Origin: Halomonas campaniensis
GTDB taxonomy: Bacteria > Pseudomonadota > Gammaproteobacteria > Pseudomonadales > Halomonadaceae
Length of the DNA: 64,000 nucleotides
Assembly (NCBI RefSeq): GCF_002211105.1
Contig: NZ_JPUA01000028.1
Span: forward strand, 122,960-186,959
Direction: 5' to 3'
Shown here: piece after piece, positions 25,943 through 35,304 of the stretch
Layout of the letters: every line of letters starts with the position of its first letter
How positions within the stretch are numbered: the first letter of the stretch is position 1
Notes under the pieces: model-generated
Databases searched by the model: none
Told to the model about the DNA's origin: nothing
The model's input: only the letters and a program-made list of their open reading frames with translations
Translations under genes and position numbers: made by a program

Positions 25943-28096
25943 TTAGTACGCCATCGACCAGTTCAGGGTGTAAGTACGCCCGCGGCCCTGGTAGTCGTAG
26001 AGGTACTCTGGGCCGTAGTAGGGCGAATAGAACATGGCTGCTCGCTGTCCCCAGACGGTGGAGTACTGATCATCCAGCAGGTTCTGCACGCCCAGGCTTA
26101 AGGTGCCAAAATCGGTGTCTTGACTGAGCGATAAGTCGAGGGTGGTATTGCCATCGATCTCCCGGTCGGCATCGTCTTTCAGGTCGAAGTTGTGGTTGGC
26201 CTGCAAGCGAGCCGAACGTACATAGTCCGTCCAGCCAATAAAGGCGGTGGCGGAAGAGAGCGAGGCATAGCGGGCATCACGCTTCTCCCACTCCCCTTGG
26301 TCGTTCTCCTGCTCGGAACGCACCAGGTGCAGAGTGCCCCCGGCCTCCAGGCCATTGTCGAAGTAACGGGTCACGGCGCTTTCCAGGCCGAAGTCGCGCT
26401 TCTTCTCATCCACAACGCTGACGCTTAAATCCTCGGCGTTCTCTACTGCCTTGTCCGACCAGGCGTAGTAAAGCGCTGTTTGTGCCGTCCAGTTGCCCCC
26501 CTGGTAGCGCCAGCCTAGCTCTACTTGATCCGTCTCGATGGCAGATAAAGGGTTGTTATCGACACTGACGTCGGGGCTCTTGCCGTAGTATTTGGCGGGA
26601 TCCGGCAGTTCGAAGCCCTGGCTAAACTGCAGCCAGTTCTGGTGTCCGTTGCGGTAGTCGTAGAGGGCGCTGGCATTGAAGAGCGTCGCTTCGTAGTCAT
26701 TCTTGCCGCCAGGAATCCCCTGGAATTCATCCACCTCGACGTCCATATGCTGCTGACGCAACCCGGCGGAGAGCTTGAGCGCTTGGGTGGCCTGCCAGTC
26801 GCCCTGGAGGAAGCCTGAAAGCCCGTCCACTTGATAACCGGGGTAGCGGGGTTCAAGCCCCGATGCCTGCTGAACCAGGCCGCCGGAGGCGTCCGAGATG
26901 TCGGTATCGAACAGCATCTGGCTGGCATCGAAGGTTTCCCTATCCAGATCGAGGCCGTAGGTTAGCGAAACGTCATCACCCAGGCGCGATTCAAACAGCG
27001 CTTTGATGCCGCTTAAATCGGTATTTTGCTGTGAGGCGCGAAATTGCAGGCCGTCGGCGACTGGGTAGGGAAAGGCCTGGAAGCTGGACTCCTCCTCCCT
27101 GTGAAACGCCTGCAGGTAGAAATTTTGCCCCCACAGGTTGGCGTGGTGATAGTTGACGTTGACGAGCTTACGGTCGGTTTCCGGATCGCGCTGTGAACGG
27201 TAGCCGTCACGGATCTCGGCATCGTTTAAATTGGGCGTGGCTGCGTCGAGGTTGGGAAAGTAGACACCCCGATTACCTTCATAGCCTGAACGGTACAGCT
27301 GGGCGCCCAGCTCCAGTCTCTGTTCATCGGTCAAACGAAAAGAGAGGTTGCCCAATACATCAATGCTGCGATTGTCCTGCAGGTCGGTCTGGGCGATATC
27401 GGGGAAGATTTCCTGGCCGCTGCCGTCATAGTGGCGCCCGTTGTCACCAATGGCAGTCCCCAGATAGCCTTGAACCCGCTCATTGCCGCCGCTGATCGAT
27501 TGTGACAGACGCCGATCCATATCATCGCTGCTGTTAAAGCCGGAAGTGATGCCGGCTTCAGTCCGCCAGTTCAGGCCTTCTTCGCCTTTGCGGGTAATAA
27601 TATTGATCAACCCTCCCGTAGCACCGCCGCCATACAGACTGCTGGCGCCGGAAAGCACTTCCACACGTTCAATGTTGAAGGGATCAATGGCATCGAATTG
27701 ACGGGAAAGCCCGCGGGAACCGTTGAGCGAGACGCCGTCGATAAGCACCTGCACGCCACGCCCACGCATGTTTTGCCCATAATTGGTGCGCCCTTGTGGC
27801 GCCAGATCCAATCCCGGCACCAAGCGACCCAATGCCGTCTTGAGGTCTGCACCATTGCGGGTCTGTTGTTGTAGCATCTCTTTGTCGATCACCCACACCG
27901 CACCGGGAATTTGGCTGATCTGAGTGGGCGTACGGGATCCCACGACAACCATGGTCTCCTCTTCGTCCGCGTTTGACACCGTATTTTGGGCGAAAACACT
28001 GCTGGAGAAGCCCAGCAATAGACCGGTGCCAATGAGCGCAGCGGTTGACGACGGCGATTTGGGAAAAGGCGATTTTGCAAATAACAGCGCGTGCAT
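25943..28096 (-). CDS. TonB-dependent receptor, IutA (ferric aerobactin receptor) family
   Basis: I chose ATG 28096, just before the signal peptide (ALIGTGLLLGFSSSVFAQN); the longer frame starts at 28174. The 717-aa protein follows E. coli IutA closely as I recall it: a plug with VWVIDKEMLQQQ, RTNYGQNMRGRGVQVLIDG, SRQFDAIDPFNIERVEVLSG and SLYGGGATGGLINI, and a C-terminus with STVWGQRAAMFYSPYYGPEYL and DYQGRGRTYTLN. It is probably a receptor for aerobactin-like citrate-hydroxamate siderophores. No siderophore biosynthesis gene is in the window. The PchR-like gene follows immediately. Confidence 0.9.
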   Translation of the reverse strand: MHALLFAKSPFPKSPSSTAALIGTGLLLGFSSSVFAQNTVSNADEEETMVVVGSRTPTQISQIPGAVWVIDKEMLQQQTRNGADLKTALGRLVPGLDLAPQGRTNYGQNMRGRGVQVLIDGVSLNGSRGLSRQFDAIDPFNIERVEVLSGASSLYGGGATGGLINIITRKGEEGLNWRTEAGITSGFNSSDDMDRRLSQSISGGNERVQGYLGTAIGDNGRHYDGSGQEIFPDIAQTDLQDNRSIDVLGNLSFRLTDEQRLELGAQLYRSGYEGNRGVYFPNLDAATPNLNDAEIRDGYRSQRDPETDRKLVNVNYHHANLWGQNFYLQAFHREEESSFQAFPYPVADGLQFRASQQNTDLSGIKALFESRLGDDVSLTYGLDLDRETFDASQMLFDTDISDASGGLVQQASGLEPRYPGYQVDGLSGFLQGDWQATQALKLSAGLRQQHMDVEVDEFQGIPGGKNDYEATLFNASALYDYRNGHQNWLQFSQGFELPDPAKYYGKSPDVSVDNNPLSAIETDQVELGWRYQGGNWTAQTALYYAWSDKAVENAEDLSVSVVDEKKRDFGLESAVTRYFDNGLEAGGTLHLVRSEQENDQGEWEKRDARYASLSSATAFIGWTDYVRSARLQANHNFDLKDDADREIDGNTTLDLSLSQDTDFGTLSLGVQNLLDDQYSTVWGQRAAMFYSPYYGPEYLYDYQGRGRTYTLNWSMAY

Positions 28097-28175
28097 AGGT
28101 AACGATCCGCAAACGATAATAGAGGAAATAAGCAAGTAAGAAGCGGAGGTTATCATCACGTAAGCCAAAGTCAAC

Positions 28176-28194
28176 GATAGTGATTCGTATTTGT
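28176..28194. promoter_or_regulatory. Weak Fur-box-like site upstream of the IutA-like gene
   Basis: GATAGTGATTCGTATTTGT matches the Fur consensus at about 11 of 19 positions and lies about 80 to 98 bp upstream of the chosen start. It is suggestive only. Confidence 0.3.
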
Positions 28195-28323
28195 TTTTTG
28201 GTTAACAATGGTTGATGGGTAGAGGCATTCGCTGGCCTGCCCGTCCCAGCGAATGAATATTTGTAGCAAGAGTAAGGCGCAGCAACAGGCCAATGCCCTA
28301 TGGCTGCGCTTAAAGCGGAAGGG

Positions 28324-28680
28324 TTAAGCGGGCTTATTCTTCTGGTCTGTATCTGTATCTGTATCTGTATCGGCGTCCGGTTCGGGGGTAGGTACCGGCG
28401 GTGCCTCTGCTTCCATTGGCGTGGCCGCTGGGGCAGCAGCTTCAACGGTCGCTTCAAGGTTAGCCACTTGGCGCTCCAACGCCTCTACCCGTGAACGGGT
28501 ACGTTGCAGTACGTCCATTAAAATATCGAAATCCTCCCGCGAGACAAGCTCCAAGCGGTCAAAGGCGCCGCGTACGACTTGCTGCACGCCCTTTTGAATA
28601 TCTTCCGGCGCCTGGGAGGCGTTTTGTAAACGGTCGCCAAGCTGCTGGGCCAGTCGGCTGATGCGGTCTTGAGGCACCAT
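28324..28680 (-). CDS. ubiK: UbiK (YqiC/BMFP family), ubiquinone biosynthesis accessory factor
   Basis: The 118-aa protein has the BMFP layout: an amphipathic N-terminal helix (DRISRLAQQLGDRLQ) and a trimerising coiled coil (SREDFDILMDVLQRTRSRVEALERQVANLEA). UbiK helps assemble the soluble Ubi complex that makes ubiquinone. The C-terminal tail after residue 90 is low-complexity, Pro/Ala/Glu then an Asp-Thr repeat encoded by a 6-bp tandem repeat. In many gammaproteobacteria comM, ubiK, glnK and amtB are neighbours, so the order here suggests the iron genes were inserted between comM and ubiK. Confidence 0.9.
   Translation of the reverse strand: MVPQDRISRLAQQLGDRLQNASQAPEDIQKGVQQVVRGAFDRLELVSREDFDILMDVLQRTRSRVEALERQVANLEATVEAAAPAATPMEAEAPPVPTPEPDADTDTDTDTDQKNKPA
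28342..28372. repeat. 6-bp tandem repeat encoding the Asp-Thr tail of UbiK
   Basis: TCTGTA is repeated about four times in a row inside the ubiK 3' end. Copy-number change would lengthen or shorten the acidic tail by two residues without shifting the frame. Confidence 0.8.
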
Positions 28681-29375
<695 letters not shown>

Positions 29376-29419
29376 CGCTGTTTTTCCGATCATTTCTATA
29401 GTTCAACGGGGAACTTACA

Positions 29420-30667
29420 ATGAATGAGTTGACTGATCTGAGCTACGCGCTCGATACGTTCTACTTTCTAATTTGCGGTGTGCTCGTCATGTGGATGGCG
29501 GCAGGCTTCTCCATGTTAGAAGCGGGCTTAGTACGCTCCAAAAACACCGCTGAGATCCTTACCAAGAATATCGCGCTGTTCGCCATTGCCTGCACCATGT
29601 ATTTGCTGGTGGGCTACTACATCATGTACTCCAGCAGCGCTGGCGGCTTCCTGCCCAATCTGGGGTTCTTGATTGGTGCGGAAAACAGCGTTGATGCAGT
29701 GACTGCTGGTGGTGACGACGCACCTTACTACTCCATGCGTTCTGACTTCTTCTTCCAGGTCGTATTTGTTGCAACCGCCATGTCGATTGTGTCGGGTGCC
29801 GTGGCTGAGCGTATGAAGCTTTGGGCCTTCCTGGCCTTTGCTGTCGTTATGACTGCGTTTATCTATCCGGTGTCTGGCTACTGGACTTGGGGTGGCGGCT
29901 GGCTGTCTGAAGTGGGCTACTCTGACTATGCGGGTTCAGGCATTGTGCACCTTGCCGGTGCGGCGGCTGCGCTAGCGGGTGTGATCGTGCTAGGCCCTCG
30001 TAAAGGCAAATACGGTAAAGACGGTTCTATCCATGCGATTCCGGGTGCCAACATGCCCTTGGCCACGCTAGGTACTTTTATCCTGTGGATGGGTTGGTTC
30101 GGTTTCAACGGCGGCTCTGAGCTCAAGCTGGCGGCTGTCGATTCTGCAAACAATGTGGCGCAAGTATTTGTAAACACTAACGCTGCTGCTGCGGGTGGTG
30201 TGATTGCCGCACTGATTCTGGCCAAACTGTGGTTCCGCAAAGCGGATCTGACCATGGCGTTGAACGGTGCACTGGCAGGTTTGGTCGCCATTACCGCTGA
30301 TCCACTCTCCCCGACTGCGCTGGGTGCCACTATTATCGGTGCAGTTGGCGGCATCATCGTAGTCGCTGCCATCGTTACCCTCGATAAACTGAAGCTGGAC
30401 GATCCGGTCGGTGCAATCTCGGTTCACGGTGTTGTGGGTATCTGGGGCGTGCTGGCAGTACCGTTGACTAACGATGGTGCGTCGTTCGGTGCTCAGGTCA
30501 TCGGTATCGCCGGTATTTTCGGTTGGGTCTTCCTGGCAAGCCTGGTGGTATGGCTCATCCTGAAAGCCATCATGGGCATCCGGGTTAGTGAAGAAGAAGA
30601 GTATGAAGGCGTTGATATCGCTGAGTGCGGTCTTGAAGCTTATCCCGAATTTGGCATTAAGAAATAA
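29420..30667 (+). CDS. amtB: Ammonium transporter AmtB
   Basis: This 415-aa inner-membrane protein has eleven predicted helices and Amt family sequences: GFSMLEAGLVRSKN near residues 30-43, the DYAGSGIVHLAGAAAALAG region with the first pore histidine (about 170), and the SVHGVVGIWG region with a second histidine near 335. The N-terminal cleaved signal seen in E. coli AmtB is not evident; the protein begins with a short loop before the first helix. It conducts ammonium into the cell under nitrogen limitation and is blocked by GlnK. A clear terminator follows. Confidence 0.95.
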   Translation: MNELTDLSYALDTFYFLICGVLVMWMAAGFSMLEAGLVRSKNTAEILTKNIALFAIACTMYLLVGYYIMYSSSAGGFLPNLGFLIGAENSVDAVTAGGDDAPYYSMRSDFFFQVVFVATAMSIVSGAVAERMKLWAFLAFAVVMTAFIYPVSGYWTWGGGWLSEVGYSDYAGSGIVHLAGAAAALAGVIVLGPRKGKYGKDGSIHAIPGANMPLATLGTFILWMGWFGFNGGSELKLAAVDSANNVAQVFVNTNAAAAGGVIAALILAKLWFRKADLTMALNGALAGLVAITADPLSPTALGATIIGAVGGIIVVAAIVTLDKLKLDDPVGAISVHGVVGIWGVLAVPLTNDGASFGAQVIGIAGIFGWVFLASLVVWLILKAIMGIRVSEEEEYEGVDIAECGLEAYPEFGIKK

Positions 30668-30724
30668 ACAGCGGTATTAAGAAATAATTTAATGCTGACC
30701 AATTGAGCTGGCGTGCTCCTTCTG

Positions 30725-30750
30725 GCCTCCCCTTAGTGGGAGGCTTTTTT
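30725..30750 (+). terminator. Rho-independent terminator after amtB
   Basis: GCCTCCC and GGGAGGC form a 7-bp stem with a 6-base loop, followed by TTTTTT. It separates glnK-amtB from the second glnK. Confidence 0.85.
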
Positions 30751-30781
30751 ATTCTCTGCCGATAGCGGTGTATGCTGGTAG

Positions 30782-31195
<414 letters not shown>

Positions 31196-31231
31196 GTTTG
31201 TGAAATGTGAATTGTAAGGCGTAAGTTGCAC

Positions 31232-31265
31232 AAAGCCCCTGCGGATCATCTCCAGTAGGGGCTTT
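31232..31265. terminator. Bidirectional terminator between glnK (second copy) and fpr
   Basis: AAAGCCCCT and AGGGGCTTT form a 9-bp perfect stem with a 16-base loop between two convergent genes. The stem itself gives short A and T runs on either side. Confidence 0.7.
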
Positions 31266-31307
31266 GTATTAGTGATGTAGTCATTAAAGCGGCTAGAATT
31301 TTTCTAC

Positions 31308-32084
31308 TCACTTCTCAACAAACGCACGCTCAATGACGTAGTCGCCCGGCTCACCCATGCGCGGCGAGATGTTCAGGCCCAGCTCGTCGAGCAGTGCGCT
31401 GGTGTCGTCCAGCATGGCGGGGCTACCGCAGATCATGGCACGATCCTGGCGCGGGTCGATGGGCGGTAGGCCGGTGTCTTCAAACAGCTTGCCAGTACGA
31501 ATATGGTCGGTCAGGCGTCCCATGGTGTGGAACTCTTCCCGAGTAACGGTGGGGTAGTAGACCAGCTTTTCAGCGATGTCTTCACCCAGGTATTCATGGG
31601 CTGGCAGCTCTTTGGTGATGAAGTCGGCGTAGGCTAATTCAGAAACTTCCCGCACACCGTGAACCAGCACTACCTTCTCGAAGCGCTCGTACACTTCAGG
31701 GTCCTGGATCAGGCTCATAAACGGCGCCAAGCCGGTACCGGTGGAGAGCATGTAGAGGTTACGGCCGGGTAGTAGGTCATCGCATACCAGCGTGCCGGTG
31801 GGCTTGCGGCTAACCATAATCTGATCGCCTACTTTCAGGTGCTGAAGGCGTGACGTGAGCGGGCCATCGGGCACTTTAATGCTGAAGAACTCCAGGTGAT
31901 CCTCGTAGTTGGGGCTGGCGATGGAGTAAGCACGCATCAGCGGTTTGCCATTCACTTCCAAGCCAATCATCACAAACTGACCGGTTTTGAAGCGAAGACT
32001 GCGCTCGCGGGTGGTGCGGAAGCTGAACAGGGTATCGTTCCAGTGGTGAACGCTAAGCACTTCTTCCAGAGCAAACTTACTCAT
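31308..32084 (-). CDS. fpr: Ferredoxin-NADP(+) reductase
   Basis: This 258-aa FAD enzyme transfers electrons between NADPH and ferredoxin or flavodoxin. The FAD-binding motif is MRAYSIASPNY (RxYS type, about 50-60), the NADPH-binding region is LSTGTGLAPFMSLI (about 113-126), with CGSPAMLDDT near 215 and the C-terminal YVIERAFVEK expected for bacterial Fpr. It is divergent from a LysR-type regulator (180-bp gap), the arrangement in which Pseudomonas FinR activates fprA in response to oxidants. Confidence 0.93.
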   Translation of the reverse strand: MSKFALEEVLSVHHWNDTLFSFRTTRERSLRFKTGQFVMIGLEVNGKPLMRAYSIASPNYEDHLEFFSIKVPDGPLTSRLQHLKVGDQIMVSRKPTGTLVCDDLLPGRNLYMLSTGTGLAPFMSLIQDPEVYERFEKVVLVHGVREVSELAYADFITKELPAHEYLGEDIAEKLVYYPTVTREEFHTMGRLTDHIRTGKLFEDTGLPPIDPRQDRAMICGSPAMLDDTSALLDELGLNISPRMGEPGDYVIERAFVEK

Positions 32085-32264
32085 GCCGTTTTCTCCATTA
32101 GTCGATGCTGGCGCTAGTCCGCATCGGTCATATTCTTAAAAAGAATAAAAATGATTAAATATGTTGCCAGCAAGTCTAAGCAAAGAGTGGTATATCTGTT
32201 AAGCGAATTATATTGATAACGGTTATCTGAAAAATAGATATAGATCAAATAAAGGTCAGACGCT

Positions 32265-33191
32265 ATGCACTACACCCTGCGGCAGTTGGAAGTCTTTGTG
32301 GCGGTTGCCCAGCATGAGAGCGTCTCCCATGCGGCGCGGGCGCTGGCCATGTCTCAGTCAGCAACCAGTACCGCGCTTGCGGAGCTTGAGCGACAGTTTG
32401 ACTGCCAGTTGCTGGATCGGATTGGTAAACGCCTAAAACTCAACGCACTCGGTTTTCAGCTATTGCCCAAAGCGGTGGCGCTGCTTGACCGAGGTGAAGA
32501 GATTGAAGAGCTTCTGCGCGGTCAGAAAGGGGTTGGCACGCTTGATGTAGGCGCTACGCTAACTATCGGTAACTACTTAGCGACACTGCTTATTAGCGAT
32601 TTTATGCAGCGTCATCCGGGGAGTCGTGTGCGGTTAGCGGTGCGCAATACCCGCCATATTATCGAGGGTGTGCGACAGCACTCGCTGGATTTAGGCTTGA
32701 TTGAGGGGCAGTGCGACGATGACATGATCATCAGCCAGCCCTGGGTCGAAGATGAGCTGTGCGTGTTTTGTTCGCCACGTCATCCGCTGGCGGGTCGTGA
32801 GCACCTTGAGCTTGAGCAATTGCTGCGTGAAGACTGGATAATGCGCGAAGAGGGCTCTGGCACCCGCATGACGCTGGAGCATGCTGCCCGCCACCGCCGA
32901 AGCCGCTTCAATACCCTGCTGGAGCTGGAGCATACGGAAGGCATTAAGCGTGCCGTGGAGTCGGGGCTGGGGATTGGCTGTGTCTCGCGCTTGGCGCTGC
33001 GTGATGCCTTCCGGCGGGGTAGCTTGGTGCCGCTGCCCACGCCGGAGTTGGATCTAAAGCGTCAGTTCACGTTTATTTGGCACCGGCATAAATACCTCAC
33101 CACCGGCGTGCGCGAATTCCTGCGTCTGTGCCGTGAAATGACTGCCGGGGCCAAGCGCAGTGATGATATAGCGCTACCGCCGATTCCTTAA
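32265..33191 (+). CDS. LysR family regulator, likely controller of fpr (FinR-like)
   Basis: The 308-aa product has an N-terminal helix-turn-helix (VFVAVAQHESVSHAARALAMS, TALAELERQFDCQLLDR) and an effector domain (LDVGATLTIGNYLATLLISDF, LDLGLIEGQCDDDMI). Its position back to back with fpr matches finR-fprA of pseudomonads, so a role in superoxide or sulfite response is plausible but inferred. The last 27 bp of the gene recur downstream at about 35274 as part of a duplication involving the chemoreceptor genes. Confidence 0.87.
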   Translation: MHYTLRQLEVFVAVAQHESVSHAARALAMSQSATSTALAELERQFDCQLLDRIGKRLKLNALGFQLLPKAVALLDRGEEIEELLRGQKGVGTLDVGATLTIGNYLATLLISDFMQRHPGSRVRLAVRNTRHIIEGVRQHSLDLGLIEGQCDDDMIISQPWVEDELCVFCSPRHPLAGREHLELEQLLREDWIMREEGSGTRMTLEHAARHRRSRFNTLLELEHTEGIKRAVESGLGIGCVSRLALRDAFRRGSLVPLPTPELDLKRQFTFIWHRHKYLTTGVREFLRLCREMTAGAKRSDDIALPPIP

Positions 33192-33195
33192 TCCC

Positions 33196-35052
33196 TCAAA
33201 ACGATGGCAACGCTTGGGCGGACTTTAACGTGAGCGGAGCCGGTGGGTGTTGAGACAGCTTGAAGCTGCCTATGGTGACCGCTAAATGGTCGGCTTGCTC
33301 TTTCAACTGCTCGGCAGCGGTCGTGGACTCTTCCACCATGGCCGCGTTCTCCTGGGTCATGCGATCCAGCTCTGCGACAGCGATGTTGACTTGATTAATG
33401 CCCTCGCTTTGCTCGCTGGTGGCCGCATTGATCTCTTCGAGGACATCGGTCACGCGAGTAATGTGCGCCACGATATCCTGCATGGTGGCGCCAGCGTTGC
33501 GCACGAGCGTGGTGCCGTTATTGACCTTGCTTTGGGAATCTTCAATTAGTTTCTGGATATCGTTGGCGGCATCACTGCTGCGCCCGGCCAGCTTGCGTAC
33601 CTCATCGGCCACTACGGCAAAACCACGGCCATGCTCGCCAGCGCGGGCAGCTTCCACCGATGCGTTAAGCGCCAGCAGGTTGGTCTGGAATGAAATGCTG
33701 TTCATCAAGGTGACAATCTCACCGATCTTATCCGACGCGTGAGTAATGTCTTCCATGGTGGTCACGACATTTGCGACAACCTTCCCGCCTTCGTTGGCGA
33801 CCTCTGAGGCGGTCTGAGAAAGCTTGTTGGCTTCTTTGGCGGAGGCCGCCGTGTGTTGAACCGTGCTGGTGATTTCTTCAATCGAAGCTGACGTTTGCTG
33901 TAGGCTTGCGGCGGCGTTATCGGTGCGACGGGATAAGTCTTGCCCTCCCATGGCAATTTCGTTCGCCGCGTGGTGAACCGACTCGCTGCTGGTGCGTACA
34001 TCGATTAATACCGCTTCCATTTTGCTTACGAAGCGGTTGAAGGCGCCGCTCATCTGGGCCACTTCATCACGGCCTTGCTCCGGTAGTCGGCGGGTCAGGT
34101 CTCCCTCGCCGCTAGCGATGTCATCCAGGGCATCCCGCGCCCGCTCGAGACCGGCGAAGGTACGCTTGAGCCACAGACTCAGCAACAGCGCAGTCACTGC
34201 GATAATGACCAGCAACGTGATCAATGAAGAGTGGAGAATGGCACGCAGGCCGGCAGTCGCTTCGTACTCATCTAACGCCACGCCAAGTTCCCAGTCGGTA
34301 CCGGCGATGGGGGTTGCCGATAGCCGCTTGGTCTGGCCGTCAACCTGGATAGGCTCCCAGGCGTCTCGTGTAGCGCTAAGCCGTTCGATAACGGCAGGGG
34401 TCAAGGTCTCGCTGACCCGCTTTAATGGCTTAAGAGTCAGCGCAGTGTCGGGGTGCGCGATCAGCGTCTCGCCGCCACTGCTTAGAAAAGCGAAGCTCGA
34501 CGGCGTCGGTTGAATAGCGTTGACCTGATTGACCAGATTATCGATCGCTACATCTCCGCCGACCACTCCATACAGGCGACCCTCACGTTTGACCGGTGTA
34601 GCAAAGGTAACCACTAAGCGATTGCTGTTGGCGTCCACATAGGGCAGCGAGACGATGGTGCGATCCTGATCCATGGCTGCTTGGTACCAGTCGCGCTGGC
34701 GAGGGTCATAGTCATTGGGTGGTATCCAGCCATCGGAAGAAAGATGGCTGCCATCGGTTTGGCCATAAAAGGCCGCTATGAACCCGCCTGAGTCGGCTAA
34801 CTGTTTTAGCGGCTCAAGAGGAGCATTATCGAGCACGGGCGCGCGAGTTGCTTCCAGCATAGCGGCACGGGCAGATACCCATTCCTCAATGGCTAGGGCG
34901 TTACCCTGTACGATGGAGGCCTGTTGCCGAGTTATCTGCTGCTCGTTGTGAGCCTGCAAGGTCAGATAGCTGACGGAGGCGTTGATGGTCAGTGCCAGCG
35001 TGATAACCACCAAAGTGATCGTCAGGATGCGCAAGCGTAGGGACGACAGCAT
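33196..35052 (-). CDS. Methyl-accepting chemotaxis protein, dCACHE sensor (copy 1)
   Basis: This 618-aa chemoreceptor has one transmembrane helix near residues 8-30, a periplasmic double-CACHE domain to about 275 ([35 protein letters not shown]), a second helix near 280-300 ([16 protein letters not shown]), a HAMP domain, and the signalling domain with the conserved tip [37 protein letters not shown]. The C-terminus ([10 protein letters not shown]) lacks the NWETF-type CheR tether. CACHE receptors of this layout often sense amino acids or small acids; the ligand cannot be read. It ends 5 bp from the convergent LysR gene. Confidence 0.92.
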   Translation of the reverse strand: MLSSLRLRILTITLVVITLALTINASVSYLTLQAHNEQQITRQQASIVQGNALAIEEWVSARAAMLEATRAPVLDNAPLEPLKQLADSGGFIAAFYGQTDGSHLSSDGWIPPNDYDPRQRDWYQAAMDQDRTIVSLPYVDANSNRLVVTFATPVKREGRLYGVVGGDVAIDNLVNQVNAIQPTPSSFAFLSSGGETLIAHPDTALTLKPLKRVSETLTPAVIERLSATRDAWEPIQVDGQTKRLSATPIAGTDWELGVALDEYEATAGLRAILHSSLITLLVIIAVTALLLSLWLKRTFAGLERARDALDDIASGEGDLTRRLPEQGRDEVAQMSGAFNRFVSKMEAVLIDVRTSSESVHHAANEIAMGGQDLSRRTDNAAASLQQTSASIEEITSTVQHTAASAKEANKLSQTASEVANEGGKVVANVVTTMEDITHASDKIGEIVTLMNSISFQTNLLALNASVEAARAGEHGRGFAVVADEVRKLAGRSSDAANDIQKLIEDSQSKVNNGTTLVRNAGATMQDIVAHITRVTDVLEEINAATSEQSEGINQVNIAVAELDRMTQENAAMVEESTTAAEQLKEQADHLAVTIGSFKLSQHPPAPLTLKSAQALPSF

Positions 35053-35242
35053 TAAGAAAGTCTCGCTATTCAGGAAAAATAAGGTCAGAAGTTGACCGCT
35101 TGGTAAGTAATATCTGCTGTCATGCTATCGGCACCGATAGATACGACTTTAGGCGTATGTGTCAGTTCGAGTAGCTAGAGGTTTGCAAGAGAGAAGATAC
35201 GCGCTGGATTAAACCGGATTAAGGCGGGATGGATAACGAAGT

Positions 35243-35265
35243 AGGGGCCTCAAAAAGAGGCCCCT
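35243..35265. terminator. Hairpin between chemoreceptor genes 1 and 2
   Basis: AGGGGCCTC and GAGGCCCCT form a perfect 9-bp stem with an A5 loop, lying 40 bp after the stop of the second receptor gene. There is no U-tract after the stem on the minus strand, so efficiency is uncertain. Confidence 0.5.
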
Positions 35266-35304
35266 ATAGGTAGGATATAGCGCTACCGCCGATTCCTTAA
35301 TCCC

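Noticed and set aside
33992..34513. 173-codon open frame antisense to the chemoreceptor gene
   Set aside because: Ser/Arg-rich composition and complete overlap with a conserved receptor mark it as a shadow frame.
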